Below are positions 33,727 through 42,185 of a stretch of DNA of 48,677 nt, piece after piece. The translations under genes and the position numbers were made by a program. The notes beneath the pieces are model-generated. The model saw only the letters and a program-made list of their open reading frames with translations. It had not been told where the DNA came from and did not search any database. This DNA comes from Fidelibacterota bacterium (lineage in GTDB: Bacteria; Fidelibacterota; Marinisomatia; Marinisomatales; UBA1611), in the NCBI GenBank assembly GCA_028338895.1, contig JAOLAV010000005.1, forward strand, positions 1 through 48,677. The letters are read 5' to 3'. Position 1 is the first letter of the stretch; the number at the start of each line of letters is the position of its first letter.

Positions 33727-34484
33727 TTTTTACAAATCTCATTCAGGCAAACCTTCGTACAAAAACTTTTGGTCGTCAAATTGAGTATTACCAAAGACTG
33801 GGTTCAACAAATGTTGAGGCTTGGGATTTAATTAAATTGGGTGAAGCTGAGAATGGTATGATTATTATAACCGATAATCAATTTGCTGGTAAAGGTCGCA
33901 ATGCGAACAATTGGTATATGAGCCCGAGTAAAGGTTTAGCTATGACCTTAATAATTCTAGACTCTTTGCCTATTGAAACTGCACTTTTAATCCCGCTAGC
34001 CGCAGGTTTAGCCACTGCAAAAGCTTTAACAAATCGTGGTGTTGATCCAAAACTGAAATGGCCTAATGATATATTCATTAATGAAAAAAAATGTGGTGGA
34101 ATTCTCTGCGAGACTCAAATATCAAATGGAATTGTACAGAAAATGGTAATTGGGTTTGGTCTCAATATTAATGAAAAGGAAGAAGATTTAGACTTAACAA
34201 TTAAAGAAAAATCAACATCTTTATCAATAGAGACAGGATACTCCAACCAACGAGAGTTAATTGCCGCTATTATTACAACATATTTCGAACAGATTTTAGA
34301 TAACACATCTATCGTTCAGGCAGAATGGTCGAACTATTGCTATCATCAAGATAAAGAGATATCCTTTAAATATAATGGTATTGTACAGAGTGGTATCTTT
34401 CGAGGTATTAGCTCCAAGGGAATAGCTAATATAGAAGTCGATAATGAGATCAGAGAGTTTCCATCAATAACTCTAAATAGTTAA
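33723..34484 (+). CDS. birA: Biotin--[biotin carboxyl-carrier protein] ligase
   Basis: 253 residues, lacking the N-terminal DNA-binding domain, so it is a monofunctional ligase that attaches biotin to carboxylase carrier domains. Motifs are 'YQRLGSTNVEAWDLI', the biotinyl-AMP loop 'GKGRNANNWYMSP', 'LKWPNDIFINEKKCGGILCE' and 'GFGLNIN'. The small C-terminal domain ends 'ANIEVDNEIREFPSI'. It overlaps the preceding membrane-protein gene (ATGA). Propionyl- or geranyl-type acyl-CoA carboxylases expected with the mutase and AtuA would be its clients (inference). Confidence 0.93.
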   Translation: MIFTNLIQANLRTKTFGRQIEYYQRLGSTNVEAWDLIKLGEAENGMIIITDNQFAGKGRNANNWYMSPSKGLAMTLIILDSLPIETALLIPLAAGLATAKALTNRGVDPKLKWPNDIFINEKKCGGILCETQISNGIVQKMVIGFGLNINEKEEDLDLTIKEKSTSLSIETGYSNQRELIAAIITTYFEQILDNTSIVQAEWSNYCYHQDKEISFKYNGIVQSGIFRGISSKGIANIEVDNEIREFPSITLNS

Positions 34485-34553
34485 AAATAAATTTGGCTAA
34501 ATACAGTAGAAATATTTGACATAGGATATTACAAAATTTTAATTTTTATTATA

Positions 34554-34570
34554 TAAAATGTCCCATTTTA
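34554..34570. repeat. Short inverted repeat before the DUF3050 gene
   Basis: TAAAATG (34554-34560) and CATTTTA (34564-34570) are perfect 7-bp arms around TCC, in the 119 bp gap after birA. A TTGACA at 34516-34521 could be a -35, but no good -10 is found at proper spacing. It may be an operator or a weak terminator. Confidence 0.35.
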
Positions 34571-34603
34571 ATTCTTTTAATAAATCAACAAGATAAGATA
34601 CAA

Positions 34604-35422
34604 TTGCCAAATAAAAATATTCATGAATTTGAAAGAAAACGAGTAGTCTTAATTACTCATCTTAAAAATCATATCTTATATAATAATCTAAAATCCATAG
34701 GAGATGTTCGAATTTTTATGGAGTCACATATCTATGCGGTTTGGGACTTTATGTCTTTACTTAAATCATTACAAATTGAGCTAACTGGTACTGTCATTCC
34801 TTGGACTCCTAAAAAAAATCCAATTTTAACAAGATTTATAAATGAAATTGTTCATGTTGAAGAAAGTGATCTAGACCAATTTGGTCAGCCAAAAAGTCAC
34901 TTTGAGATGTATCTTGAGGCTATGGAAGAAGTCAAAGCAAAGACAACAGGCATTAGGCATTTTATAAAATGTGTTCAAAAGAATAAAGATGTTGATGTTG
35001 CACTAAAAGACCTAAAAATTGATACTAGAATAAAAGATTTTGTTCAATTTACTTTTGAAATTATAAATACAAAGCAAGCCCATCTAATTGCCTCGGCTTT
35101 TACATACGGACGAGAAGATATTATTCCTGATATGTTTATAAAAATTTTAGGTGAGGTAGATCCTAATAATAAGCTGTATTCTAAACTGAAGTTTTACTTA
35201 GATAGACATATTGAAATAGATGGAGATACGCACGGGCCCTTAGCATTGAAAATGATGCAAGAATTATGTGAGAATGATGCGAAAAAATGGATTGAGGCAA
35301 TGCAGGTTGGGGAATCCGCGCTTGAACATCGAATAAAACTGTGGGATGCAATTAATGAATTAATTGAATTTGATAAAGAAGGAAGAAATCTTAAAAAGCT
35401 TAAGATTCAAAAAATAGCCTAA
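34604..35422 (+). CDS. DUF3050 (haem-oxygenase-like fold) protein
   Basis: 272 residues starting at TTG 34604. 'FMESHIYAVWDFMSLLKSLQ' , 'TRFINEIVHVEESDLDQFG', 'SHFEMYLEAMEEV', 'SAFTYGREDIIPDMF' and 'YLDRHIEIDGDTHGPLAL' match DUF3050, an all-helical family related to TenA/haem oxygenase folds. The conserved His, Glu and Asp residues in these segments resemble the diiron ligand pattern of haem-oxygenase-like oxidases (HDOs), so an iron-dependent oxidase role is possible but unproven. It is a single-gene unit between birA and a convergent hydrolase gene. Confidence 0.8.
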   Translation: MPNKNIHEFERKRVVLITHLKNHILYNNLKSIGDVRIFMESHIYAVWDFMSLLKSLQIELTGTVIPWTPKKNPILTRFINEIVHVEESDLDQFGQPKSHFEMYLEAMEEVKAKTTGIRHFIKCVQKNKDVDVALKDLKIDTRIKDFVQFTFEIINTKQAHLIASAFTYGREDIIPDMFIKILGEVDPNNKLYSKLKFYLDRHIEIDGDTHGPLALKMMQELCENDAKKWIEAMQVGESALEHRIKLWDAINELIEFDKEGRNLKKLKIQKIA

Positions 35423-35425
35423 TAA

Positions 35426-36382
35426 TTAACTTTGTATTAAACCATTAATTTTATAAAGCTTGTTAGATCCATTTTTAGCTAACGCATACTCAAAAGACCA
35501 CTTCAAACACGCCGAACCTATTTCACCATCTTTCCGAAGCGCAATATAACCAATTTGAAAATCAGGATTTCCATTGTGACGTTTGATGACTCGTTTTAAT
35601 GCTTCTTCGCAAGCTTCTTGAGGACTCCTTCCTTGACGCATTAATTCAACAACTAAAAAACTACCAGTCGTCTTAAGCACTTCCTCTCCTAATCCTGTTG
35701 CAGCAGCACTTCCAACCTCATTATCAAGAAAAAGTCCGGCTCCAATAATTGGGCTATCTCCTACACGACCATGCATTTTATAAGCCCAGCCACTTGTAGT
35801 ACATGCACCGGCTAAATCACCTTTTTTATCTTGAACTAAAATAGATAAAGTATCATGCGTCTCATGCGGAGTCATTTCTCTTCTATTTTGCAGCCATTTT
35901 TTCCACTCATTTTTTGACTTTTTGGTTAAAAGTTTTTTTTCTTTAAAACCATTTTTAATTGCAAATTGATTTGCACCTTCACCAACAAGCATAACATGTT
36001 TTGTCTCTTCCATTACTTTACGAGCAACTGAGACAGGGTGCTTAATATTTTGTAAAAATGCAACAGACCCTGCATTCCCTGAACGGTCCATAACACAAGC
36101 ATCTAAAGTAACTTTCCCTTTCTCATCCGGGAGCCCACCAAATCCAACAGAAGTATTTTCAACATCCGATTCAGCATGCATTGCCCCTTTTTCAGCTGCA
36201 TCCATGGCATTGCCACCATTTTTAAGCTCTTTTAAAGCTTCAATGTTTGCGTTTAAACCAAAATTCCAAGTTGATAAAATAACTGGATTATTTTTTGAAA
36301 TATTTATTTTTTGCCCCTTTATAATTGTCGAGGGAATCGTTAATCCAATTGCGCTAGCTTTAAAAAAATCTCTTCTTTTCAT
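35426..36382 (-). CDS. N4-(beta-N-acetylglucosaminyl)-L-asparaginase-type Ntn hydrolase, Tat-exported
   Basis: 318 residues. The N-terminus 'MKRRDFFKASAIGLTIPS' is a twin-arginine signal, so the folded enzyme is exported to the periplasm. The mature protein is an aspartylglucosaminidase/isoaspartyl peptidase relative that self-cleaves before a catalytic Thr, most likely Thr178 in 'ETHDTLSILVQD'. 'GRVGDSPIIGAGLFLDNEVG' and 'SAAATGLGEEVLKT' form the rest of the active site. It would cut the Asn-GlcNAc link of glycopeptides or isoaspartyl peptides, a scavenging role. It lies 31 bp after the metallophosphoesterase on the same strand. Confidence 0.88.
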   Translation of the reverse strand: MKRRDFFKASAIGLTIPSTIIKGQKINISKNNPVILSTWNFGLNANIEALKELKNGGNAMDAAEKGAMHAESDVENTSVGFGGLPDEKGKVTLDACVMDRSGNAGSVAFLQNIKHPVSVARKVMEETKHVMLVGEGANQFAIKNGFKEKKLLTKKSKNEWKKWLQNRREMTPHETHDTLSILVQDKKGDLAGACTTSGWAYKMHGRVGDSPIIGAGLFLDNEVGSAAATGLGEEVLKTTGSFLVVELMRQGRSPQEACEEALKRVIKRHNGNPDFQIGYIALRKDGEIGSACLKWSFEYALAKNGSNKLYKINGLIQS

Positions 36383-36413
36383 ATTTTAAACTAGATGTAA
36401 AATAGATAAAAGT

Positions 36414-37589
36414 CTATAATACTGTAGATTTGAGCCGAATTAATGTTACCTCAGCAGGAACTCCTAATCTAAGTGGTGGCCCCCAGTATCCTGTACCTCT
36501 ATTAACATAGATTTGTGTTCCATTATGGTTATGCAATCCAGAGAGGTAAGCATTTGCCAACTTAGTAGGATAGGTAAATGGCCAGAATTGGCCACCATGA
36601 GTATGTCCCGAAAGTTGTAAATCAGCACCCTCTTCATTAACAGCATAAATACTATTTGGCTGATGAGCTAAAATAATTCGAGTTTGATCTTTTGGAACAT
36701 CTTTCAATGCTATTTTAGGCGAAGATTTATGACTTTTTTTTATCTGATGAGCTTTAAAGTCTGTTATCCCAGCAATGACAATTTTTGATTCTAATTTAGA
36801 AATTATTTGATTTGTATTAATCAGGTTAATCATTCCTAGTCTATCTGTTTCATCTAACCATTGATCTACACCAGAATAGTATTCGTGGTTTCCAGTGACA
36901 AAGAATGTGCCATAAGGAGCAACTAAATCCATGAATGGTTCTAAGTCTTTTCTTAAGTGTTTAACAGAGCCATCTATTAAATCACCGGTTACAGCAATAA
37001 CGTCTGGATTAATTTTTGAGATTGTTTCTAAAACTTTTAAAACATAGGTCTTTTTAATAGTAGGACCAACATGCAAGTCAGAAATTTGTGCAATCGTAAA
37101 ATTATCAAATTCTAAAGGCAAATTTGGTAGAAAAATATCTTGGTTGAAAACTTCTGGACCACGTCTACTATTATAGAATCCAAATGCGGAGCTAACTCCT
37201 GTTGAACTAATGATAGCAATACTACTCATTTTTATTAGAAAATCTCTTTTTGAATTATCAATAGGTGGATCACCACCAAAAAGATTTTCAGCAAAGTAAA
37301 TAATTTGCAAAGTAAAATCTCTAAAAGCAAAAATCATGAAGGATAATGAGAAAAAACCAAAACTAGTGTAACCAATCAAGGAAAATTTATCGATAATTTT
37401 ATGTTCCCAACCCAGAGTTCTTAAGAGTATCGGAAAAATAGGAAGAAAGCTTAATATCAAAATAATAGGATATATTATCCAATAGGATATTTGGCCTAGT
37501 TCAAATACTGGCAAAAGCCGAGTGATCACATAACCATGAATAATGGTAAGAATAGAAATAACGAGCAATAAAAAAAATAAGTTTGGCAT
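36414..37589 (-). CDS. Membrane-anchored metallophosphoesterase (YkuE-like)
   Basis: 391 residues. Three or four N-terminal membrane helices occupy about residues 1-90, then a short loop and a further hydrophobic anchor (about 118-135). The calcineurin-like domain has all metal motifs: 'ISDLHVGP', 'VTGDLIDG', 'TGNHEYYSG', 'LAHQP' and 'SGHTHGGQFWP'. Relatives hydrolyse lipid or nucleotide phosphoesters on the periplasmic side; the substrate here is unknown. It is followed by the asparaginase-type gene. Confidence 0.87.
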   Translation of the reverse strand: MPNLFFLLLVISILTIIHGYVITRLLPVFELGQISYWIIYPIILILSFLPIFPILLRTLGWEHKIIDKFSLIGYTSFGFFSLSFMIFAFRDFTLQIIYFAENLFGGDPPIDNSKRDFLIKMSSIAIISSTGVSSAFGFYNSRRGPEVFNQDIFLPNLPLEFDNFTIAQISDLHVGPTIKKTYVLKVLETISKINPDVIAVTGDLIDGSVKHLRKDLEPFMDLVAPYGTFFVTGNHEYYSGVDQWLDETDRLGMINLINTNQIISKLESKIVIAGITDFKAHQIKKSHKSSPKIALKDVPKDQTRIILAHQPNSIYAVNEEGADLQLSGHTHGGQFWPFTYPTKLANAYLSGLHNHNGTQIYVNRGTGYWGPPLRLGVPAEVTLIRLKSTVL

Positions 37590-37649
37590 ATTAGATGGTT
37601 AAATAATTGAAATATTAAATAAAAGCATATTTAAAGAAAGTTCTGTTTA

Positions 37650-37674
37650 TAAACACCCAAAAATAGGATGTTTA
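37650..37674 (-). terminator. Possible weak terminator after glutaryl-CoA dehydrogenase
   Basis: On the minus strand TAAACATCC pairs with GGGTGTTTA (37666-37674 with 37650-37658), nine pairs including one U-G, around a U-rich 7-base loop. It is about 40 bp past the stop of the dehydrogenase. There is no good U tract after it, so it may be a processing or partial stop signal. Confidence 0.35.
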
Positions 37675-37714
37675 CTGTCTTAGTTTTTATAAAAGTACGA
37701 AATTAAAAAATATT

Positions 37715-38887
37715 TTAATTATCGTATGCTGGTATTCCTGTTATTTCTTGCCCTAAAATAAGAGTATGCATTTCATGTGTTCCTTCATATGTAAAAACAG
37801 ATTCTATATTTACCATATGCCTAATAGGTGAATATTCACCCATTATACCATTACCACCTAAAATTTCTCTCGCTGTTCTTGCAATATCTCGAGCTATCGA
37901 ACAATTATTTCTCTTCGCCATAGAAACCTGTTGAAAGGTCATCTTCTTTTCATCTTTCAATCTACCTAAACGATGAACTAATAATTGTGCTTCTGTTATT
38001 TGGGTAGCCATTTCAGCTAATTTTGCTTGGGTTAATTGATAACCAGCTATCGGTTTAGAAAATTGTTTTCTATCTTTTGAGTATTCAACGGCAGTATTGT
38101 AACAGTCAGTAGCAGCACCAACCATACCCCATGCAATTCCGTACCTTGCCTGCGTCAGACAACTTAGAGGACCTTTTAGACCTTTAATATTGGGTAGTCT
38201 TGATGAATCTGGAACTCTAACATTACTAAATGATAGTTCCGAGGTAATTGATGCTCTTAAACTAAGTTTGCCATGAAGGTCACTTGAAGTAAATCCTGCC
38301 ATACCTTTCTCAATTAAAAAACCTCGAATTAAGCCTTCTTCGTCTTTAGCCCACACTACTGCGACATCAGCTAAAGAACCATTCGTTATCCACATTTTAC
38401 TACCGTTAATGATCCAATCATCTCCATCTCTTACACATCGTGTAACCATACCACCAGGATTCGATCCATAGTTTGGCTCGGTTAGTCCAAAACATCCAAT
38501 TTTTGTTCCTAATCCTAAGCCCGGTAACCATTTTTTCTTTTGTTCATCTGAGCCATATTTATGTATCGGATACATTACGAGAGAGCCTTGAACACTTGCA
38601 AATGATCGCAGTCCAGTATCGCCTCTTTCAAGTTCGTGAAGGATTAAACCATAAGCAACGTTGCTGACTCCTGATCCACCTGATTCCTCGGGTAATGAAG
38701 AACCTATAAATCCAAGTTGCCCAAGCTTAGGTATCAGATCAAGCGGAAAAGTCCCATTCTCGTGATGTTCTTGTATTAGAGGCATAAACTCATTTTGTAC
38801 AAATTCATAAGCGGTCTTTTGTACTAATAGTTCTTCAGATGTTAACAAATCTGTTATGTTGTAAAAATCAGGTCCGTATGCTTTCAT
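37715..38887 (-). CDS. gcdH: Glutaryl-CoA dehydrogenase
   Basis: 390 residues of the acyl-CoA dehydrogenase family. Glutaryl-CoA dehydrogenase features are present: the carboxylate-binding Arg in 'LRSFASVQGSLVMYPI' and the base Glu in 'TYEGTHEMHTLILG'. 'CFGLTEPNYGSNPGGM', 'MWITNGSLADVAVVWA', 'KRNNCSIARDIARTAREILGG' (in family form, residues about 325-345) and 'NGIMGEYSPIRH' also fit. It oxidises and decarboxylates glutaryl-CoA to crotonyl-CoA in lysine/tryptophan breakdown, giving electrons to ETF (genes at 13873-15591). Crotonyl-CoA could then go through FadB (22024). It is divergent from ribD with an 80 bp gap. Confidence 0.9.
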   Translation of the reverse strand: MKAYGPDFYNITDLLTSEELLVQKTAYEFVQNEFMPLIQEHHENGTFPLDLIPKLGQLGFIGSSLPEESGGSGVSNVAYGLILHELERGDTGLRSFASVQGSLVMYPIHKYGSDEQKKKWLPGLGLGTKIGCFGLTEPNYGSNPGGMVTRCVRDGDDWIINGSKMWITNGSLADVAVVWAKDEEGLIRGFLIEKGMAGFTSSDLHGKLSLRASITSELSFSNVRVPDSSRLPNIKGLKGPLSCLTQARYGIAWGMVGAATDCYNTAVEYSKDRKQFSKPIAGYQLTQAKLAEMATQITEAQLLVHRLGRLKDEKKMTFQQVSMAKRNNCSIARDIARTAREILGGNGIMGEYSPIRHMVNIESVFTYEGTHEMHTLILGQEITGIPAYDN

Positions 38888-38967
38888 AATTGTCCAAATT
38901 TATTTATTAATATTAAGACCAAAAAGTAGTTGAAAAATCAAGGTTTATTCATAATTACATAAAAATA

Positions 38968-39978
38968 ATGTATAAAAATGATGTAAAATATATGAGTGTC
39001 GCTTTAGATGAAGCTCTGAAAGCTTTCCCTGAGGTATACCCAAACCCAAAAGTAGGTGCAGTTATCGTTCATGATGATAAAATTATTTCATGTGGGCATA
39101 CACAAGATTTTGGGGGGAAACATGCTGAAGTAATGGCTATTGAAAATATGCCATCCACATTAAAAGGATGTACCTTATATGTGACTCTTGAGCCCTGTAC
39201 TCATAAAGGGAAAACAGATGCTTGCATTGATTTAATCACACCTAATATTTTCAAAAGAGTGGTTATCGCTAATCTAGATCCGAATCCAATAGCAAAAGGT
39301 GGAGTAAAGAAACTAATTAAGGATGGAATCATTGTTGAAACGGGGATCTGCTCTAAAAATGCAAAAAAAATAAATCGAAGATTTTTTACTTTTTTTGAAA
39401 AAAAACGCCCATATATAATTTTAAAAATTGCGTCCACTTTGAATGGAGTTATAGCTGAAAAAGATGGTAATTCAGAATGGATAACTTGTCAAGAATCTAG
39501 AACTTCTGGGCATAAAGCAAGGTCTTGTTGTGATGCAATCATGGTAGGTCGGAAAACCATAGAATTTGACAATCCATCATTAACCAGCCATGGCCTTGGT
39601 AAAAATCCGCGCATCATTATAATTGATCCAAAAAACAAATTAGATCATAAAGCAAATGTATTTAAGTCAGATCCAATCGTATTTTCAGATATACTCAATA
39701 GTAAAAAACCGATTGAAAACGTAAGTATTATTTTAAAAAAATTATATGATTTATCAATTCAATCATTATATGTCGAAGGTGGAGGTCAAACAATCTCATA
39801 TTTTATTGATGCCAATTTATACGATGAATTACAAATTTATTATTCCCCTAAAATGATTGGAGAAGGAAAACCTCTATATAATGGAATGAAAAAATTAAAG
39901 GATAACCTCAATTTAACTTTAAATAAGATTGAACAATTTGATAATGATATAAAAGTAACATATTTAAAAGGTTATTAA
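38968..39978 (+). CDS. ribD: Bifunctional riboflavin deaminase/reductase RibD
   Basis: 336 residues with both catalytic halves. The N-terminal deaminase has 'YPNPKVGAVIV', the zinc site 'GGKHAEVMA' and 'EPCTHKGKTDAC'. The C-terminal reductase has 'ILKIASTLNGVIA', 'AIMVGRKTIEFDNPSLTS' and 'SLYVEGGGQTISYF'. It performs the second and third steps from GTP to riboflavin. The first gene of a tight four-gene riboflavin operon, its stop overlaps ribE by one base. I saw no FMN riboswitch in the 80 bp upstream gap, which is also too short for one. Confidence 0.95.
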   Translation: MYKNDVKYMSVALDEALKAFPEVYPNPKVGAVIVHDDKIISCGHTQDFGGKHAEVMAIENMPSTLKGCTLYVTLEPCTHKGKTDACIDLITPNIFKRVVIANLDPNPIAKGGVKKLIKDGIIVETGICSKNAKKINRRFFTFFEKKRPYIILKIASTLNGVIAEKDGNSEWITCQESRTSGHKARSCCDAIMVGRKTIEFDNPSLTSHGLGKNPRIIIIDPKNKLDHKANVFKSDPIVFSDILNSKKPIENVSIILKKLYDLSIQSLYVEGGGQTISYFIDANLYDELQIYYSPKMIGEGKPLYNGMKKLKDNLNLTLNKIEQFDNDIKVTYLKGY

Positions 39979-40577
39979 TGTTTACAGGACTAGTCGAAGA
40001 AACAGGTACAATTTCTGGTATTATTAAAAATGCAGATGGTCTAGAATTGAGAATAAAAGCATCGAAGGTACGATCTGATTTAAAAGTGAATGATAGTATA
40101 TCTTGTTCTGGTATCTGCCTTACAGTTACTAATTTAGAAGAGGACTACTTCAACGTACAATTAGTGAATGAGACTTTAGATAGAACAAATGCAAAATTAT
40201 GGAAGATCGGTGATCTTATTAATCTAGAACGTGCACTTTTACCAACATCCAGAATGGGTGGTCATATCGTCCAAGGACATATTGACACAATCTCAAAAGT
40301 CAAAAAAATTATAATCAATGAAAAATCAGCAGTATGGGAATTTGAATTAAATAATAAGATTAAAAAATATATCGTTGAAAAAGGTTCAATTTGTTTAGAT
40401 GGTATCAGCCTAACGATTGCTAATAAATTTGAAAATTCTTTTTCAGTGGCACTAATACCTCATACTATCTCTGTGACAAGCTGGAAAGAGAAAAAAATCG
40501 GTGATTTTATAAATGTTGAAGTAGATATTCTAGGTAAATACTTAGAAAGTATCATGGGAGCAAAAAATGATATTTAG
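39978..40577 (+). CDS. ribE: Riboflavin synthase alpha chain
   Basis: 199 residues, two lumazine-binding barrels. The start 'MFTGLVEETGTISGI' is diagnostic, each repeat has a 'VSCSG-x-CLTV'-type motif ('SISCSGICLTVTNL' and 'GSICLDGISLTIAN'), and the linker 'RMGGHIVQGHIDTIS' is typical. It dismutates two molecules of 6,7-dimethyl-8-ribityllumazine to give riboflavin. It overlaps ribBA by 11 bases, so translation is coupled. In some nomenclatures the gene is ribC. Confidence 0.95.
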   Translation: MFTGLVEETGTISGIIKNADGLELRIKASKVRSDLKVNDSISCSGICLTVTNLEEDYFNVQLVNETLDRTNAKLWKIGDLINLERALLPTSRMGGHIVQGHIDTISKVKKIIINEKSAVWEFELNNKIKKYIVEKGSICLDGISLTIANKFENSFSVALIPHTISVTSWKEKKIGDFINVEVDILGKYLESIMGAKNDI

Positions 40578-41763
40578 TACAATTGAAATGGCGATAGAAG
40601 ATATTAGGAATGGAAAACAGATTATTGTTGTTGATAGCCAAGATCGAGAGAATGAAGGAGATCTAGTAATGGCATCAGAACTAGTCACTCCAGAAAAAAT
40701 AAACTTCATGGCAAAAGAAGGTCGTGGCTTAATATGTGTTTCGTTAACAAACGAAAGGGCTACCGAACTAGATTTAGAACCAATACAAAATAAGAATACA
40801 AGCTTACATGAAACAAATTTTACTGTAAGTGTCGATGCTCGAGAAAATACGACAACAGGTATTTCAGCATTTGATCGTTCTGAAACGGTTAGAGTCCTTA
40901 TTGATGATAAATCAAAAGCAAAAGAACTAGCTCGACCGGGTCATATTTTCCCGATTGTTGGTAAAGAAGGTGGCGTTTTAAGAAGAGCAGGCCATACAGA
41001 GGCCAGTATTGACTTATCTGTTCTTGCTGGTTTAAAACCAAGTGGTGTTATTTGTGAAATAATGGATGATGATGGTACCATGTCGAGGGGAGAAGGACTT
41101 CAGAAATTTGCTGAAAAACATGACTTGAAAATTATCTCAATATCTGATTTAATCCATTTCAGACGTAAAAGGCAAAAATTAGTAGAAAAAGTTGAGGAAA
41201 TTAACCTTCCAACTAAATTAGGAGATTTCAAACTACATTTATATGAAGGAATCTTTGATAACCACTCCCATCTTGCTCTTACTAAGGGTGATTATTTATC
41301 GAGTAAATCAGTTTTGGTCAGAATGCATTCAGAGTGCTTAACGGGAGATGTATTTCATTCTCTTCGGTGTGATTGTGGAGACCAGCTGGATGCAGCAATC
41401 AACGCAGTTAACCAGAATGGATCTGGAATTATCGTTTATCTAAGACAAGAAGGACGAGGAATAGGTCTAAAACATAAAATCAAAGCTTACAAACTTCAAG
41501 AAGAAGGGTTAGACACTGTAGAGGCAAATGAGAAACTCGGATTTAAGCCTGACCTTAGAGATTATGGTGTTGGAGCTCAGATTCTTAAAGATCTAGGTGC
41601 AACTAAGATTACTGTTTTAACGAATAATCCTAAAAAATTAGTTGGCCTTAAAGGACATGGATTAGAAATTATAGCTCGCGAGCCAATAGAAATAGAAGCA
41701 GGAGAAAGTAATGAAAAATATCTTAAGACTAAAAAACAAAAGCTAGGACACTTATTAAGCTGA
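40567..41763 (+). CDS. ribBA: Bifunctional DHBP synthase / GTP cyclohydrolase II
   Basis: 398 residues. The N-terminal 3,4-dihydroxy-2-butanone-4-phosphate synthase has 'VVDSQDRENEGDLVMASE' and 'RPGHIFPIVGKEGGVLRRAGH' (residues about 122-142). The C-terminal GTP cyclohydrolase II has the zinc cysteines in 'ECLTGDVFHSLRCDCGDQLD' and 'YLRQEGRGIGLKHKI'. Together they provide both precursors of the pathway. All catalytic motifs are intact in both halves. It overlaps ribE by 11 bases and ribH by one. Confidence 0.95.
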   Translation: MIFSTIEMAIEDIRNGKQIIVVDSQDRENEGDLVMASELVTPEKINFMAKEGRGLICVSLTNERATELDLEPIQNKNTSLHETNFTVSVDARENTTTGISAFDRSETVRVLIDDKSKAKELARPGHIFPIVGKEGGVLRRAGHTEASIDLSVLAGLKPSGVICEIMDDDGTMSRGEGLQKFAEKHDLKIISISDLIHFRRKRQKLVEKVEEINLPTKLGDFKLHLYEGIFDNHSHLALTKGDYLSSKSVLVRMHSECLTGDVFHSLRCDCGDQLDAAINAVNQNGSGIIVYLRQEGRGIGLKHKIKAYKLQEEGLDTVEANEKLGFKPDLRDYGVGAQILKDLGATKITVLTNNPKKLVGLKGHGLEIIAREPIEIEAGESNEKYLKTKKQKLGHLLS

Positions 41764-42185
41764 TGATTGGAATAGTAATGAGTACATTTAACAATCCTGT
41801 AACAGAGGGCCTACTAAAAGGCTGCATGAAGGCACTAGAAGAAAAAGATATAAGCAAGGATAATATCAAAATTTTCAAAGTTCCTGGTGCATTTGAAATT
41901 CCTGGGTTAACAAATTCATTAATTCATAAAAATGTCTATAATGCCATAATAACTCTTGGATGCATTATACGAGGTGAAACAGATCATTATCAATTTATTT
42001 GTCAAGCCGTTTCTAACGGAATGATGGATATTACTATTAATAGTAATATTCCAATTCTTTTTGGAGTTTTGACCTGTCAAAATAAAGATTTAGCTTTTGC
42101 TCGATCTGGGAATAACAATAAAAATAAAGGCTATGAAGTTGGTCTTGCAGCAGTAGAACAAATAAAGACTATGAACTCTCTTTAG
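41763..42185 (+). CDS. ribH: 6,7-dimethyl-8-ribityllumazine synthase
   Basis: 140 residues, slightly short at the N-terminus. 'FKVPGAFEIPGLTNSLI', 'ITLGCIIRGETDHYQFICQA' (with the catalytic His) and 'PILFGVLTC' identify it. It condenses the two precursors to lumazine and completes the set RibD-RibE-RibBA-RibH in this operon. Its last 17 bases overlap the convergent synthase gene on the minus strand, so the two operons meet tail to tail. Confidence 0.94.
   Translation: MIGIVMSTFNNPVTEGLLKGCMKALEEKDISKDNIKIFKVPGAFEIPGLTNSLIHKNVYNAIITLGCIIRGETDHYQFICQAVSNGMMDITINSNIPILFGVLTCQNKDLAFARSGNNNKNKGYEVGLAAVEQIKTMNSL

Noticed and set aside
38888-38967. An FMN riboswitch before ribD
   Set aside because: The gap is only 80 bp and shows none of the conserved RFN element features I would expect.
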